Positions 1-6,969 of a stretch of DNA of 15,532 bases are shown here, piece by piece; position 1 is the first letter of the stretch; each line of letters opens with the position of its first letter. Location: assembly GCA_023136305.1 (NCBI GenBank), contig JAGLSF010000016.1, positions 1 through 15,532 on the forward strand. The letters are read 5' to 3'. A program made the position numbers and the translations under genes. Below the pieces are notes generated by a model. That model was not told where the DNA came from, searched no databases, and saw nothing but the letters and a program-made list of their open reading frames with translations. This stretch comes from Spirochaetota bacterium. GTDB taxonomy: Bacteria > Spirochaetota > B62-G9 > DRHN01.

Positions 1-800
1 TAACTGAGTTTCTTCCCATCAGCAGTTCCGGGCACCTTGTTCTGGCACAGACCTATTTGGGTCTCGAAGACGTGCCGGTTCTCTTCGACCTGATTCTACA
101 TCTGGGAACCGCTTGTGCAACGATTCTCGTATACTACCGTCTCATCGGCGACATCTTGCGAGACCTCGGTTTATGGGTAATCAAGACGGGGGAGGAGAGA
201 AGGGAAGTGTTCCAGCGGGGAAATGTGAAACTTGCAGGGTATATAGCTCTATCCACCGCACTCACAGGAGTTCCTGGGCTTCTCTTCAGGGACACGATTA
301 AATCATTCTTTTACAGACCCCTCTCTGTTTCACTTTTCCTCTTCCTTACTGGCATCATACTCTTTATCACGAGATTCATTCAGCATAAGGGAAAACAGAT
401 CGGCGATTTGGGCATTCATGCCCCTCTTGTCGTTGGCGGCATACAGGCATGTGCAATGCTTCCGGGGATATCACGATCAGGCGTGACCATTTCAGCGGGA
501 CTCTATCAGGGTATGGAACGCTCCTTTGCAGGGTCCTATTCATTTCTCCTGTCGATTCCATCCATTCTTGGGGCCTCGATTGTCGAGGTCACCCAGTCGG
601 CCGGTACGCTTCAGAGTATCTCAGGAGCACAGAGTACCCTGCTGTTGAGCATCACAGGGTTTCTACTTTCTCTCATCGCAGGATACTTTGCATTACGGTT
701 TCTCCTCTCTTTTCTCCGGAAGGGTAAACTGTACACCTTCGCCTATTACTGTTTTGCTGTGGCAATCATAAGCGGGTTGCTCACACGGGCATATTTTTAG
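1..800 (+). CDS. uppP: Undecaprenyl-diphosphatase UppP/BacA, 5' end outside window
   Basis: Integral membrane phosphatase that converts undecaprenyl diphosphate to the monophosphate, recycling the lipid carrier for peptidoglycan and other wall polymers. The reading frame is open from the first base (first whole codon at 3) and gives 265 visible residues; the family is usually about 265-280, so only some 10-20 N-terminal residues are missing. Both family signatures are present: TEFLPISSSGHL at the very start (catalytic Glu and His region) and PGISRSGVT at 462-488 (Ser/Arg of the second active-site loop). Several hydrophobic segments follow. The first start-like codon inside the window (TTG at 57) lies after the first motif, so it cannot be the real start. 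The gene ends with TAG. ftsK follows 49 bp downstream on the same strand and may be co-transcribed. Confidence 0.95.
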   Translation, partial: TEFLPISSSGHLVLAQTYLGLEDVPVLFDLILHLGTACATILVYYRLIGDILRDLGLWVIKTGEERREVFQRGNVKLAGYIALSTALTGVPGLLFRDTIKSFFYRPLSVSLFLFLTGIILFITRFIQHKGKQIGDLGIHAPLVVGGIQACAMLPGISRSGVTISAGLYQGMERSFAGSYSFLLSIPSILGASIVEVTQSAGTLQSISGAQSTLLLSITGFLLSLIAGYFALRFLLSFLRKGKLYTFAYYCFAVAIISGLLTRAYF

Positions 801-849
801 TTTGTTTTACCTGTATCATTAAAAAATGAAATGAACTGAGATTCGTACC

Positions 850-3000
850 ATGCACAAGGCTGAAACTAAAGAGAAGAGAACAGCATCCTTCATAGCAGGC
901 ATTCTGCTCATTGGTATCGGTTTCTTCCTGCTCCTCGTTCACATCGGCTTCAAGCCTGAAGCATCACCTCATTTCGCTACGGTCGTTGAAGAGCAGCCCG
1001 CCCATTTCCTGGGATGGACTGGAATCCGTATTGCCTCAACATGTTTTCTGCTGCTGGGCAGGGCCTCAGTGTACCTCACAGTCATGCTGATGTATGCTGG
1101 ATATGTCATACTCAGACCAATTCAGGCACTCAGGAAAACAGGATACATTCTGCTCGCTGTCGTATCGGTGTTTATTTTTTCGGGCTTGTTTAGCACATTT
1201 AATGCCTCTGAACTCCATAAAGGCGGTGGTTTGTGCGGACAATTCATGGTGACACGGCTCGCACCACCCCTCAGTAACTGGCTGCTCTCTCTCTTCTTCC
1301 TTCTCCCCATGCTTGTCACCCTGTGTATCCTCTTCAGGGTGCCTGCCTCCGCTCTGTACAAACTAATGATGAAGAAAGATCATCGGGTAAAGCAACAAGA
1401 AAAATTGTATACAAAACCTCAGGAGGGACGACGGGCTGTTCTCCACAGGGCAGCCAACAGGAAAAAAGAGAAACTTCCTCTTTTCAGTAAGGTATATATA
1501 GCCGATGAGGGTGAAGCAGGACACACCGGTCCGGTGAGGGAAAAACCGCATCCGCAATTTAGCGGAAAAAGGGTTGGGGTTTCATCGAAACAGGCAGAGA
1601 CCGGCCCTCCACGGCAACCGGTACACTCGGACTCGGTTCATGCAAGCTCCTACCTGAAAAGATCAACCCCGATCAACAGAAGAGAGCAGGAAAAGGAGGC
1701 TGCACGCAAAGCTGAGGAGCTTGAACGAACTTTGAAGGAGTTTGGTATCGATGCAAAGGTCACCGGGATTATTAGGGGTCCGGTGATTACCAGATACGAA
1801 TTGCAGCCTTCTCCTGGAGTAAAGCTCAGCAGAATCGAGAACCTAAGCAATAATATTGCTCTAAGCCTCAGTGCGAATGGTGTACGCATCGAAGCGCCGA
1901 TTCCTGGAAGAGCTGCGGTGGGCATAGAAATCCCGAATGATGAGAGAGAAATTGTCACACTCGGAGACATCATCGATTCTGCTGAGAAGAAGGGTGAACT
2001 GCCCCTTGTGCTCGGCAAAGATATCTCAGGAGAAACAGTGGTTTCCGACCTCACCAGTATGCCCCATCTGCTCATTGCTGGAGCTACAGGCTCCGGTAAA
2101 AGTGTATGCGTCAACTCGCTCATCATGAGCATGATATCACAGAAGAGCCCTGAAAATCTGCGGCTGCTCATGATAGACCCGAAAATGGTTGAGCTGAAGA
2201 TATACAACGGTATACCTCATCTGCTCACCGAAGTGGTCACTGACCCGCGTGATGCGCCCAAGGCACTGAGGTGGGTCATCTACGAAATGGAAAACCGGTA
2301 CCGTCTACTCGATGAGAACTATGTACGGAACATCTCGGGCTATAACCGTAAGGTGAGTGAACCCCTGCCGTACATTGTCATTATCGTTGATGAGTTTGCC
2401 ACTCTCATGGCCATCTCTCAAAAGGAGGTCGAAGATGCAGTGGTTCGCCTGACAGCAATGTCCAGAGCTGTGGGAATTCACCTTATCATGGCAACACAGC
2501 GGCCAAGTGTCGACGTCATCACAGGCCTCATCAAGGCCAATTTTCCATACAGGGTTGCATTTCAGGTAGCAAGCAAGATGGATTCCCGGACCATACTCGA
2601 TACCATTGGCGCAGAGAAGCTGCTTGGCAGCGGTGATATGCTCTACGCACCTGCGGGCAGCATGAACATGCAGAGAATACAGGGTGCATTTATCTCAGAG
2701 GAAGAGGTGGGACGAGTCGTACGTGAACTCAAGAGGAGTGCAGAACCGGAATATGTGGAGGATATGTTCAGTTTTTCTCAGGATGAGGGGCCCGGCATTG
2801 ACTTCGATGATCCGCTTCTCGACCAGGCAATTGAAACCGTATTGAGTACAAAACGGGCGTCTGCCTCCTTTCTCCAGCGGAGACTCAAGGTAGGGTACAA
2901 TCGTGCAGCACGCCTGATCGAAATCATGGAGGAAAAGGGGATCATAGGCCCGCCGAGGGGAAGCAAGCCCCGTGAGATATACATCGAGCGCATGGATTAA
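850..3000 (+). CDS. ftsK: DNA translocase FtsK/SpoIIIE family
   Basis: Membrane-anchored hexameric ATPase that pumps chromosomal DNA through the closing division septum and supports dimer resolution. The protein has 716 residues, near SpoIIIE length and much shorter than E. coli FtsK. Four hydrophobic segments lie at about residues 13-33, 54-88, 95-116 and 143-163, followed by a charged linker at about 170-280. The motor domain follows, with Walker A GATGSGKS at 411-418, Walker B ending in D514-E515, and the conserved ATQRPSVDVITG stretch. The C-terminal winged-helix (gamma) domain occupies about 652-716; it recognises the KOPS/SRS polarity sequences in the family. Start ATG at 850; the upstream ribosome site is weak. 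Placement just before a lolA-like gene matches the ftsK-lolA adjacency known in gammaproteobacteria. Confidence 0.96.
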   Translation: MHKAETKEKRTASFIAGILLIGIGFFLLLVHIGFKPEASPHFATVVEEQPAHFLGWTGIRIASTCFLLLGRASVYLTVMLMYAGYVILRPIQALRKTGYILLAVVSVFIFSGLFSTFNASELHKGGGLCGQFMVTRLAPPLSNWLLSLFFLLPMLVTLCILFRVPASALYKLMMKKDHRVKQQEKLYTKPQEGRRAVLHRAANRKKEKLPLFSKVYIADEGEAGHTGPVREKPHPQFSGKRVGVSSKQAETGPPRQPVHSDSVHASSYLKRSTPINRREQEKEAARKAEELERTLKEFGIDAKVTGIIRGPVITRYELQPSPGVKLSRIENLSNNIALSLSANGVRIEAPIPGRAAVGIEIPNDEREIVTLGDIIDSAEKKGELPLVLGKDISGETVVSDLTSMPHLLIAGATGSGKSVCVNSLIMSMISQKSPENLRLLMIDPKMVELKIYNGIPHLLTEVVTDPRDAPKALRWVIYEMENRYRLLDENYVRNISGYNRKVSEPLPYIVIIVDEFATLMAISQKEVEDAVVRLTAMSRAVGIHLIMATQRPSVDVITGLIKANFPYRVAFQVASKMDSRTILDTIGAEKLLGSGDMLYAPAGSMNMQRIQGAFISEEEVGRVVRELKRSAEPEYVEDMFSFSQDEGPGIDFDDPLLDQAIETVLSTKRASASFLQRRLKVGYNRAARLIEIMEEKGIIGPPRGSKPREIYIERMD

Positions 3001-3003
3001 TTG

Positions 3004-3032
3004 TTGCTAAAAACAGGTCTCTACTGTATATT
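3004..3032 (+). promoter_or_regulatory. Candidate sigma-70-type promoter for lolA-rodZ
   Basis: TTGCTA at 3004-3009, a 17-nt spacer, then TATATT at 3027-3032, preceded by CTG. Predicted transcription start is about 3039, leaving roughly 47 nt of leader before the TTG start of the lolA-like gene. The same TTGC-N19-TATATT pattern precedes mcsA and clpP in this window. Sequence match only; no experimental support. Confidence 0.4.
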
Positions 3033-3085
3033 AGAGCAGAAATTGCCAGCCTCCCGATATCAACACCTTTCAAGAGGAAGCAGCG

Positions 3086-3784
3086 TTGTTTAAAATCCTT
3101 CTCATTACCGCAGGTATACTTACCGCAGGCATATCTTTCTCAGCATCTCTCTTTGCGCAGGATGCTGACACCGTGGAAATAATAGATATCGTTACGGTAA
3201 ACGATGTGAAACAGCTCATGGCCGATACATTTGAGAATGTTGAGGATTACATTGCTGATATAGATTGGATAAACGGAAGCGCCACCTACAGGGGCACAAT
3301 TTATTACAAGAAAGCGAACAAGGTCCTGGTTGAGTTTGAGGAACCGGAGGACCAAATCATTTCGACCGACGGTGTATTCCTCTACATCTACATCCCCTAT
3401 CTGAAAGTGGTGGTACAGCAATCGCTAGGTGAGGACACGGAATCAACTCTTCTCACATCGACTTCTGAAACGGGACTCACCAAACTCTTTGATGAATACT
3501 CCTTCACCTTCTACGGCAGCAGTTCGCTTCAACCCTTCGGCAATACAATGGCCTATCATTTGAAACTTAACCAGAAGAGACCAAAGGTTGGGTTCAGGCA
3601 AATGGATATGTGGGTATCGAGAAACGGATACATACTACAGTCAAACGGCACGTCACCAAATGGCCTTGACGTGAGCCTGACGCTTACCAACTTCCGTATC
3701 AACACCGAACTTCCTGACTATATATTCGAATTCGAAGTACCGACCGATGCTCAAATAATTCGAAACATCATCGTTCCATTTTAA
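3086..3784 (+). CDS. lolA: LolA-like outer-membrane lipoprotein carrier
   Basis: Predicted periplasmic chaperone that takes lipoproteins from the inner-membrane LolCDE-type complex to the outer membrane. Start is TTG at 3086, supported by AGAGGA at 3073-3078 (7-nt spacing) and by the complete signal peptide that this start produces: a short basic N-terminus, a hydrophobic core and a likely signal peptidase I cut after SLFA (residue 24). The mature part is rich in beta strands, with LolA-type features: an early helix around VKQLMADTFENV, then a strand pattern containing ATYRGTIYY, a VLVEFEEPEDQIISTDG stretch and a C-terminal LTNFRINTELPDYIFEFEVP. Total 232 residues; E. coli LolA precursor is about 203. 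It could be a related outer-membrane lipoprotein-handling protein rather than strict LolA. It follows ftsK by 85 bp and precedes rodZ by 26 bp. A LolC/E permease and LolD lie 3-5 kb downstream. Confidence 0.8.
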   Translation: MFKILLITAGILTAGISFSASLFAQDADTVEIIDIVTVNDVKQLMADTFENVEDYIADIDWINGSATYRGTIYYKKANKVLVEFEEPEDQIISTDGVFLYIYIPYLKVVVQQSLGEDTESTLLTSTSETGLTKLFDEYSFTFYGSSSLQPFGNTMAYHLKLNQKRPKVGFRQMDMWVSRNGYILQSNGTSPNGLDVSLTLTNFRINTELPDYIFEFEVPTDAQIIRNIIVPF

Positions 3785-3810
3785 GATTTTAAAGAAGAGG
3801 TCAGCACAGA

Positions 3811-4971
3811 ATGAACCAGCTTGGACCCATATTCAAAGAAGCAAGGGTAGAGTCAGGCAAATCAATCGATGATGCGGTCAAAGAAACAAAAATTGCAAAG
3901 AAGTATCTCCTCGCCATTGAAAACGAGAACTTCGATATCTTTCCCGGAGAAACATACCTCATTGGATTCATCAGAAACTATTCGCAGTTTCTCGGACTCG
4001 ACCCCGATGAAATGGTGCTTAAATACAGGGATTACAAGATACAGGAACAGCCGGCCCCTATTGAGCAGCTTACCGCTAAAACCAGTACTCTGAAACGATT
4101 TATACTCATTGGTATTACTTTTGTCATCATCGTTTCATCTGTCTTATTCATACTCCTCACAGGAGACCGCTCCAAGAAGGTGAAGGTAAAGGAGGAAAAG
4201 GTTCCGCATGCAGAAGTTGAGGAGGAGAAGGAGCAGAAGGGGACGGCAGGCCTCACAGTGTTCGAAGAGGAAGAGATCATTCGAGATTTTGTGAAGGGAG
4301 ATGTAATCGAGATTCCGGTAAAGAACGCGGTGCACCGTATTTCGATTGATGGAATCGATGAAAACCTCGAATTCTCGATTGAGGATATTCCATTCATACT
4401 CTCAACAGATGAAAGGGTCGAGATAGATTTCGATAGAGACGGAAGAAAAGATATACTGCTCAGAATAAATCGAATGGGTGAGGGGATTGTAAACCTGACG
4501 CTCAAGAAGATTTTCAAAACTGAAAGCAGCGATTTGAGCATAGGGCTGACTGATACCGAAACTGCAACAGCCGGCGCTACGGCTGGTCCGCCTGAAGTTG
4601 TCATTATCAAGGAGGATGAACTATTTGCCGATATCCCGGTTGCACCGAAAAGCGGGTTTCATATAGTATCAGGTTATGAGAAAACCGATATCAAGACTGC
4701 AATTAGAGGGGTCAGTACTGCCTACGTTGCCTATGATATCGATGAGGGGGAAAAGCAGGAGATACTCCTGAGAAATGGCGATGAGCTTGCCTTCACTGCG
4801 AAAGATGTGGTCCGGATTATGGCTGCCAATGCACGTGGAATTAATATACAGATCAATGACGTTTCAGTAACACTGGGTAAGGGAGGAGAAACTGTTGCAA
4901 AGGTAGTACGATGGTACAGGGACAGCGATGACAGCGATCTCTATCACCTGATTATCGATGATTGGGAATAA
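3811..4971 (+). CDS. rodZ: RodZ-like helix-turn-helix membrane protein
   Basis: Likely bitopic cytoskeletal protein linking MreB-type filaments to the wall-synthesis machinery. The N-terminal cytoplasmic helix-turn-helix domain (about residues 1-75) has the RodZ pattern, including YLLAIENENFDIFPGETY and the GFIRNYSQFLGLDPDE stretch. One membrane segment spans about 97-117, after a basic LKR. A Lys/Glu-rich linker at about 119-150 leads to a periplasmic part. Its C-terminal region (about 295-372) resembles DUF4115 of RodZ: an LLRNGDELAFTAKD strand pair, then NARGINIQIND and a Gly-rich turn. Between them lies a strand-rich region carrying DxDxDGxxD at 206-214 (D206, D208, D210, G211, D214), which resembles a calcium-binding loop. 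AGAGG at 3796-3800 precedes the ATG. It is probably co-transcribed with lolA. The assignment rests on architecture, not on proven function. Confidence 0.82.
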   Translation: MNQLGPIFKEARVESGKSIDDAVKETKIAKKYLLAIENENFDIFPGETYLIGFIRNYSQFLGLDPDEMVLKYRDYKIQEQPAPIEQLTAKTSTLKRFILIGITFVIIVSSVLFILLTGDRSKKVKVKEEKVPHAEVEEEKEQKGTAGLTVFEEEEIIRDFVKGDVIEIPVKNAVHRISIDGIDENLEFSIEDIPFILSTDERVEIDFDRDGRKDILLRINRMGEGIVNLTLKKIFKTESSDLSIGLTDTETATAGATAGPPEVVIIKEDELFADIPVAPKSGFHIVSGYEKTDIKTAIRGVSTAYVAYDIDEGEKQEILLRNGDELAFTAKDVVRIMAANARGINIQINDVSVTLGKGGETVAKVVRWYRDSDDSDLYHLIIDDWE

Positions 4972-5170
4972 AAAGGGTCAATTTTGAGTTTCTAATACGT
5001 CATCAAAAAGAGACACTATTTTTTCAAAAGCATAGTGTTTGCGAACTTTGACTAAATGTAATGGGAGATGATTATTTAACGGGTATGTTTTTCAATTCCA
5101 TGCAATATTTATTATAAACTCGAAGTTCGCCATAATAAACTGCTTCAATTATCTTCGTTTTACTGTGCTG
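4972..5170. other. AT-rich convergent intergenic region
   Basis: This 199-bp gap separates the convergent rodZ-like and clpP-like genes. It holds one 7-bp hairpin (5013-5038) that could terminate the minus-strand unit and an 8-bp inverted repeat (GCGAACTT at 5041-5048 with AAGTTCGC at 5123-5130). No open frame with a ribosome site or RNA gene was recognised. Confidence 0.6.
5005..5038 (-). terminator. Weak candidate terminator for the clpP unit
   Basis: ACACTAT at 5013-5019 pairs perfectly with ATAGTGT at 5032-5038 across a 12-nt loop. On the minus strand the stem is followed within three bases by five T residues (5009-5005). The stem is short and AT-rich, so termination would be weak. It lies about 130 nt past the clpP stop. 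On the plus strand only three T residues follow the stem, so it fits the minus strand better. Confidence 0.3.
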
Positions 5171-5785
5171 CTAAGAAACATCATCCCTATTCTTCACAAT
5201 TTTCTTGACAAGCCCGTACTTCACAGCCTCATCTGCTGACAGCCAGAAATCTCTGTTCGTATCAGCAGTGACCTTTTTCAAGTCCTGTCCCGTTTCTGCG
5301 GATATGATGATGTTGAATTGGTCCCGCATTTTTAAAATTTCGTTTGCGGTGATTTCCAGGTCCGCGGCAGGCCCCACGGCACTCGTGGATGGCTGATGGA
5401 TGAGGAATCTTGAATTGGGAAGAGCAAATCTCTTCTCTTTCTCACCCGCAAGAAAAATAATAACCGCAGCACTTGCACAAAGTCCGGCAGTGAGTGTGAT
5501 GATAGGTGATTTTACGAACCTCAGCATATCGTAAATACCAAAACCGGAATCAGCGCTGCCTCCTGAGGAGTTGATAATTACGGTGATTGGATTTTCAGCA
5601 TTGTCCTTCTCGAGAAGGATCAGCCTGGAATAGATGCTTCGTGCGAGCTGTGCATCAATTTCCTGAGAAATTATCATGGTCCTCGATTCCAGTAATTCCT
5701 TATCAATAAAGCGTGAACGCTCGAATTCTTCACTCTTGTTCGTTTTTTCAGTAGTCGGTTCATCATTGAATCGTACATCCTGCAT
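5171..5785 (-). CDS. clpP: Divergent ClpP-type serine peptidase
   Basis: Proteolytic subunit of a Clp-type ATP-dependent protease, expected to form barrel-shaped oligomers served by a Clp ATPase such as the ClpC in this window. The catalytic triad is intact: S105 in GLCASAA, H130 in FLIHQP and D179 in DTNRDFWLSADEA, using the ATG at 5785. This start is preferred because GGAGAG at 5796-5791 sits 5 nt upstream; an in-frame TTG at 5800 would lie upstream of that site. Total 204 residues. It differs from textbook ClpP in three ways: the GxAASMGA nucleophile loop reads GLCASAAV, the SPGG oxyanion turn reads SSGG, and the N-terminus is a charged stretch lacking the usual axial-loop YDIYSRLL block. 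Such variants are, from memory, found in spirochaetes and other diderms beside a canonical ClpP. It has its own candidate promoter and stops with TAG. Confidence 0.88.
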   Translation of the reverse strand: MQDVRFNDEPTTEKTNKSEEFERSRFIDKELLESRTMIISQEIDAQLARSIYSRLILLEKDNAENPITVIINSSGGSADSGFGIYDMLRFVKSPIITLTAGLCASAAVIIFLAGEKEKRFALPNSRFLIHQPSTSAVGPAADLEITANEILKMRDQFNIIISAETGQDLKKVTADTNRDFWLSADEAVKYGLVKKIVKNRDDVS

Positions 5786-5790
5786 CATTT

Positions 5791-5796
5791 CTCTCC
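5791..5796 (-). promoter_or_regulatory. Ribosome binding site deciding the clpP start
   Basis: GGAGAG on the minus strand. Spacing is 5 nt to the ATG at 5785 and only 2 nt to the adjacent ATG at 5788, so the former is favoured. The upstream TTG at 5800 overlaps this region and has no comparable site. Confidence 0.6.
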
Positions 5797-5824
5797 ACAA
5801 TTGTTAGAACAGATGATTGAAAAC

Positions 5825-5853
5825 AATATAGTGAGAATGCATTCCATGTGCAA
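5825..5853 (-). promoter_or_regulatory. Candidate promoter for clpP with palindrome in the spacer
   Basis: On the minus strand, TTGCAC (5853-5848), a 17-nt spacer and TATATT (5830-5825). The predicted start at about 5818 leaves a leader of roughly 33 nt before the ATG. The spacer contains the perfect 10-bp palindrome GAATGCATTC (5835-5844), a possible operator. The pattern matches the candidate promoters of the lolA and mcsA units. Confidence 0.4.
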
Positions 5854-5912
5854 CTGAAAAGGGGGAAGTCCTGAACATCGCCATGCTACTGATGGATGGT
5901 TATTGATACCTA

Positions 5913-6890
5913 TCAGAAAACATTGTAGAACCACATGATCAGAAAGACCATGAGTATAATAAAGGTGAGTGCCCCTATGATAATGACAAAAAACGGAAAT
6001 CCCCGTTTACGACCGGATTGTTCATGAAGGTCAAACTCCCGAAGCGACTGTTCGGTTTCCAGGAGCTCATCGTATTTCTTTAGTTTTACCTGCTCGGTCT
6101 CCACAGCTCTGCCATATATGTTCTCGTCTATCCTGCATAGAATCGAATACTCGTTTTTCTCGTTTTTCCTGATCTCTGTAATTTCTGCAGGGACCGGAAT
6201 GATATTACCGTCTACACGGGTCCCAAGAAGGTCGATATAGTATTTGCCCTTCGGAAGCTTGTCATTGATCTTTATCATGATTTTGTCGCCCTTTGTAAGC
6301 TCATACACGGGTATACCACTCACCGGAGCTAAGACCAGGTCTATATCTATGGTATCTTTAATCTTTCCGGCAGGTTCTTTGGTGGCAGTGGACTCATCCT
6401 CTTTCACCTGTTTGTTTCTCTCCGTCCGCCGTAAACTCATCTCCTCATTACTCACATACTCAGAATTGGTTTCTACCTGCACATTCCTGTCGTTGAGCGG
6501 CTTCATGAGTATGGCCTGGAGCAGAGACTCTATTCTCGTGATATCATTATTCTTCACAAGCTGATACAGCTCGTTTCCCCGGTCCCTGTCGAGCGCACTC
6601 TCCAGATATTTTTGAAGATCAATAGTTATATTGACAGATATGTCGCCCTTCCATTTGATGTTAATCAGGTTTTCCTCAAGTGTGTACCACGGCAGAGTAG
6701 GATCCACATCATACAGCGAACTGAAATGGGAAACGACTGCAATCAGGTTCTCCACCATACGAAGCTCTTCGTTGAGAAAGATTATAAACAGACCAAAGCT
6801 GTTGGTATCTATCCCTTTGAATCTCCCCTTGAGAATAACAGTATATTTTGTTTCATACTCAAACCTTGAGTATTTATCGAATGTGTCCAA
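5913..6890 (-). CDS. Unrecognised tail-anchored protein with a beta-rich middle domain
   Basis: I do not recognise a function. Start is TTG at 6890, supported by GGGAGGAG at 6906-6899 (8-nt spacing). The 325-residue product has no signal peptide. Residues 1-125 look like a folded alpha/beta domain. Residues 135-178 are a polar, charged linker. Residues about 180-272 are beta-rich and contain LAPVSGIPVYELTKGDKI, followed by further strands, loosely reminiscent of PilZ-type or similar beta-barrel folds. The C-terminus has a basic GRKR (293-296) and one long hydrophobic segment (about 298-320) ending five residues from the stop, which is a tail-anchor topology with the bulk in the cytoplasm. It lies upstream of the divergent clpP on the same strand (127 bp to the chosen clpP start) and is divergent from the Lol permease gene. 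No catalytic motif is visible. Confidence 0.8.
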   Translation of the reverse strand: MDTFDKYSRFEYETKYTVILKGRFKGIDTNSFGLFIIFLNEELRMVENLIAVVSHFSSLYDVDPTLPWYTLEENLINIKWKGDISVNITIDLQKYLESALDRDRGNELYQLVKNNDITRIESLLQAILMKPLNDRNVQVETNSEYVSNEEMSLRRTERNKQVKEDESTATKEPAGKIKDTIDIDLVLAPVSGIPVYELTKGDKIMIKINDKLPKGKYYIDLLGTRVDGNIIPVPAEITEIRKNEKNEYSILCRIDENIYGRAVETEQVKLKKYDELLETEQSLREFDLHEQSGRKRGFPFFVIIIGALTFIILMVFLIMWFYNVF

Positions 6891-6969
6891 AAGTCACACT
6901 CCTCCCGCGTAAAATTCCTTTTATAATTTTTTTTGAGGGGCTATCTTAGTCTCACCAGGAGCCGAAAAC
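6891..6969. promoter_or_regulatory. Divergent promoter region between the tail-anchored gene and lolC/E
   Basis: This 79-bp AT-rich region lies between two divergent genes and must hold at least one promoter for each unless they are read from elsewhere. A perfect TATAAT sits at 6922-6927 on the plus strand, and an overlapping TATAAA (6925-6920) on the minus strand. Neither has a convincing TTGACA-like box at the right distance. Ribosome sites are clear: AGGAG at 6957-6961 for lolC/E and GGGAGGAG at 6906-6899 for the minus-strand gene. Confidence 0.35.

Noticed and set aside
1650..2207. 185-codon open frame on the minus strand inside ftsK
   Set aside because: It lies opposite the conserved FtsK motor domain, is low-complexity Ser/Arg/Leu-rich and has no family resemblance; a shadow of ftsK codon usage.
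4032..4610. 192-codon open frame on the minus strand inside the rodZ-like gene
   Set aside because: Ser/Ile/Phe-rich complement of an acidic, Glu/Asp-rich coding stretch; no ribosome site or recognisable domain.
5041..5130. 8-bp inverted repeat GCGAACTT/AAGTTCGC in the convergent gap
   Set aside because: Arms are 74 nt apart, and a match of this length is expected by chance fairly often in a 200-bp region.
5786..5800. Longer clpP start at TTG 5800
   Set aside because: The only good ribosome site (GGAGAG) lies inside this extension and serves the downstream ATG.
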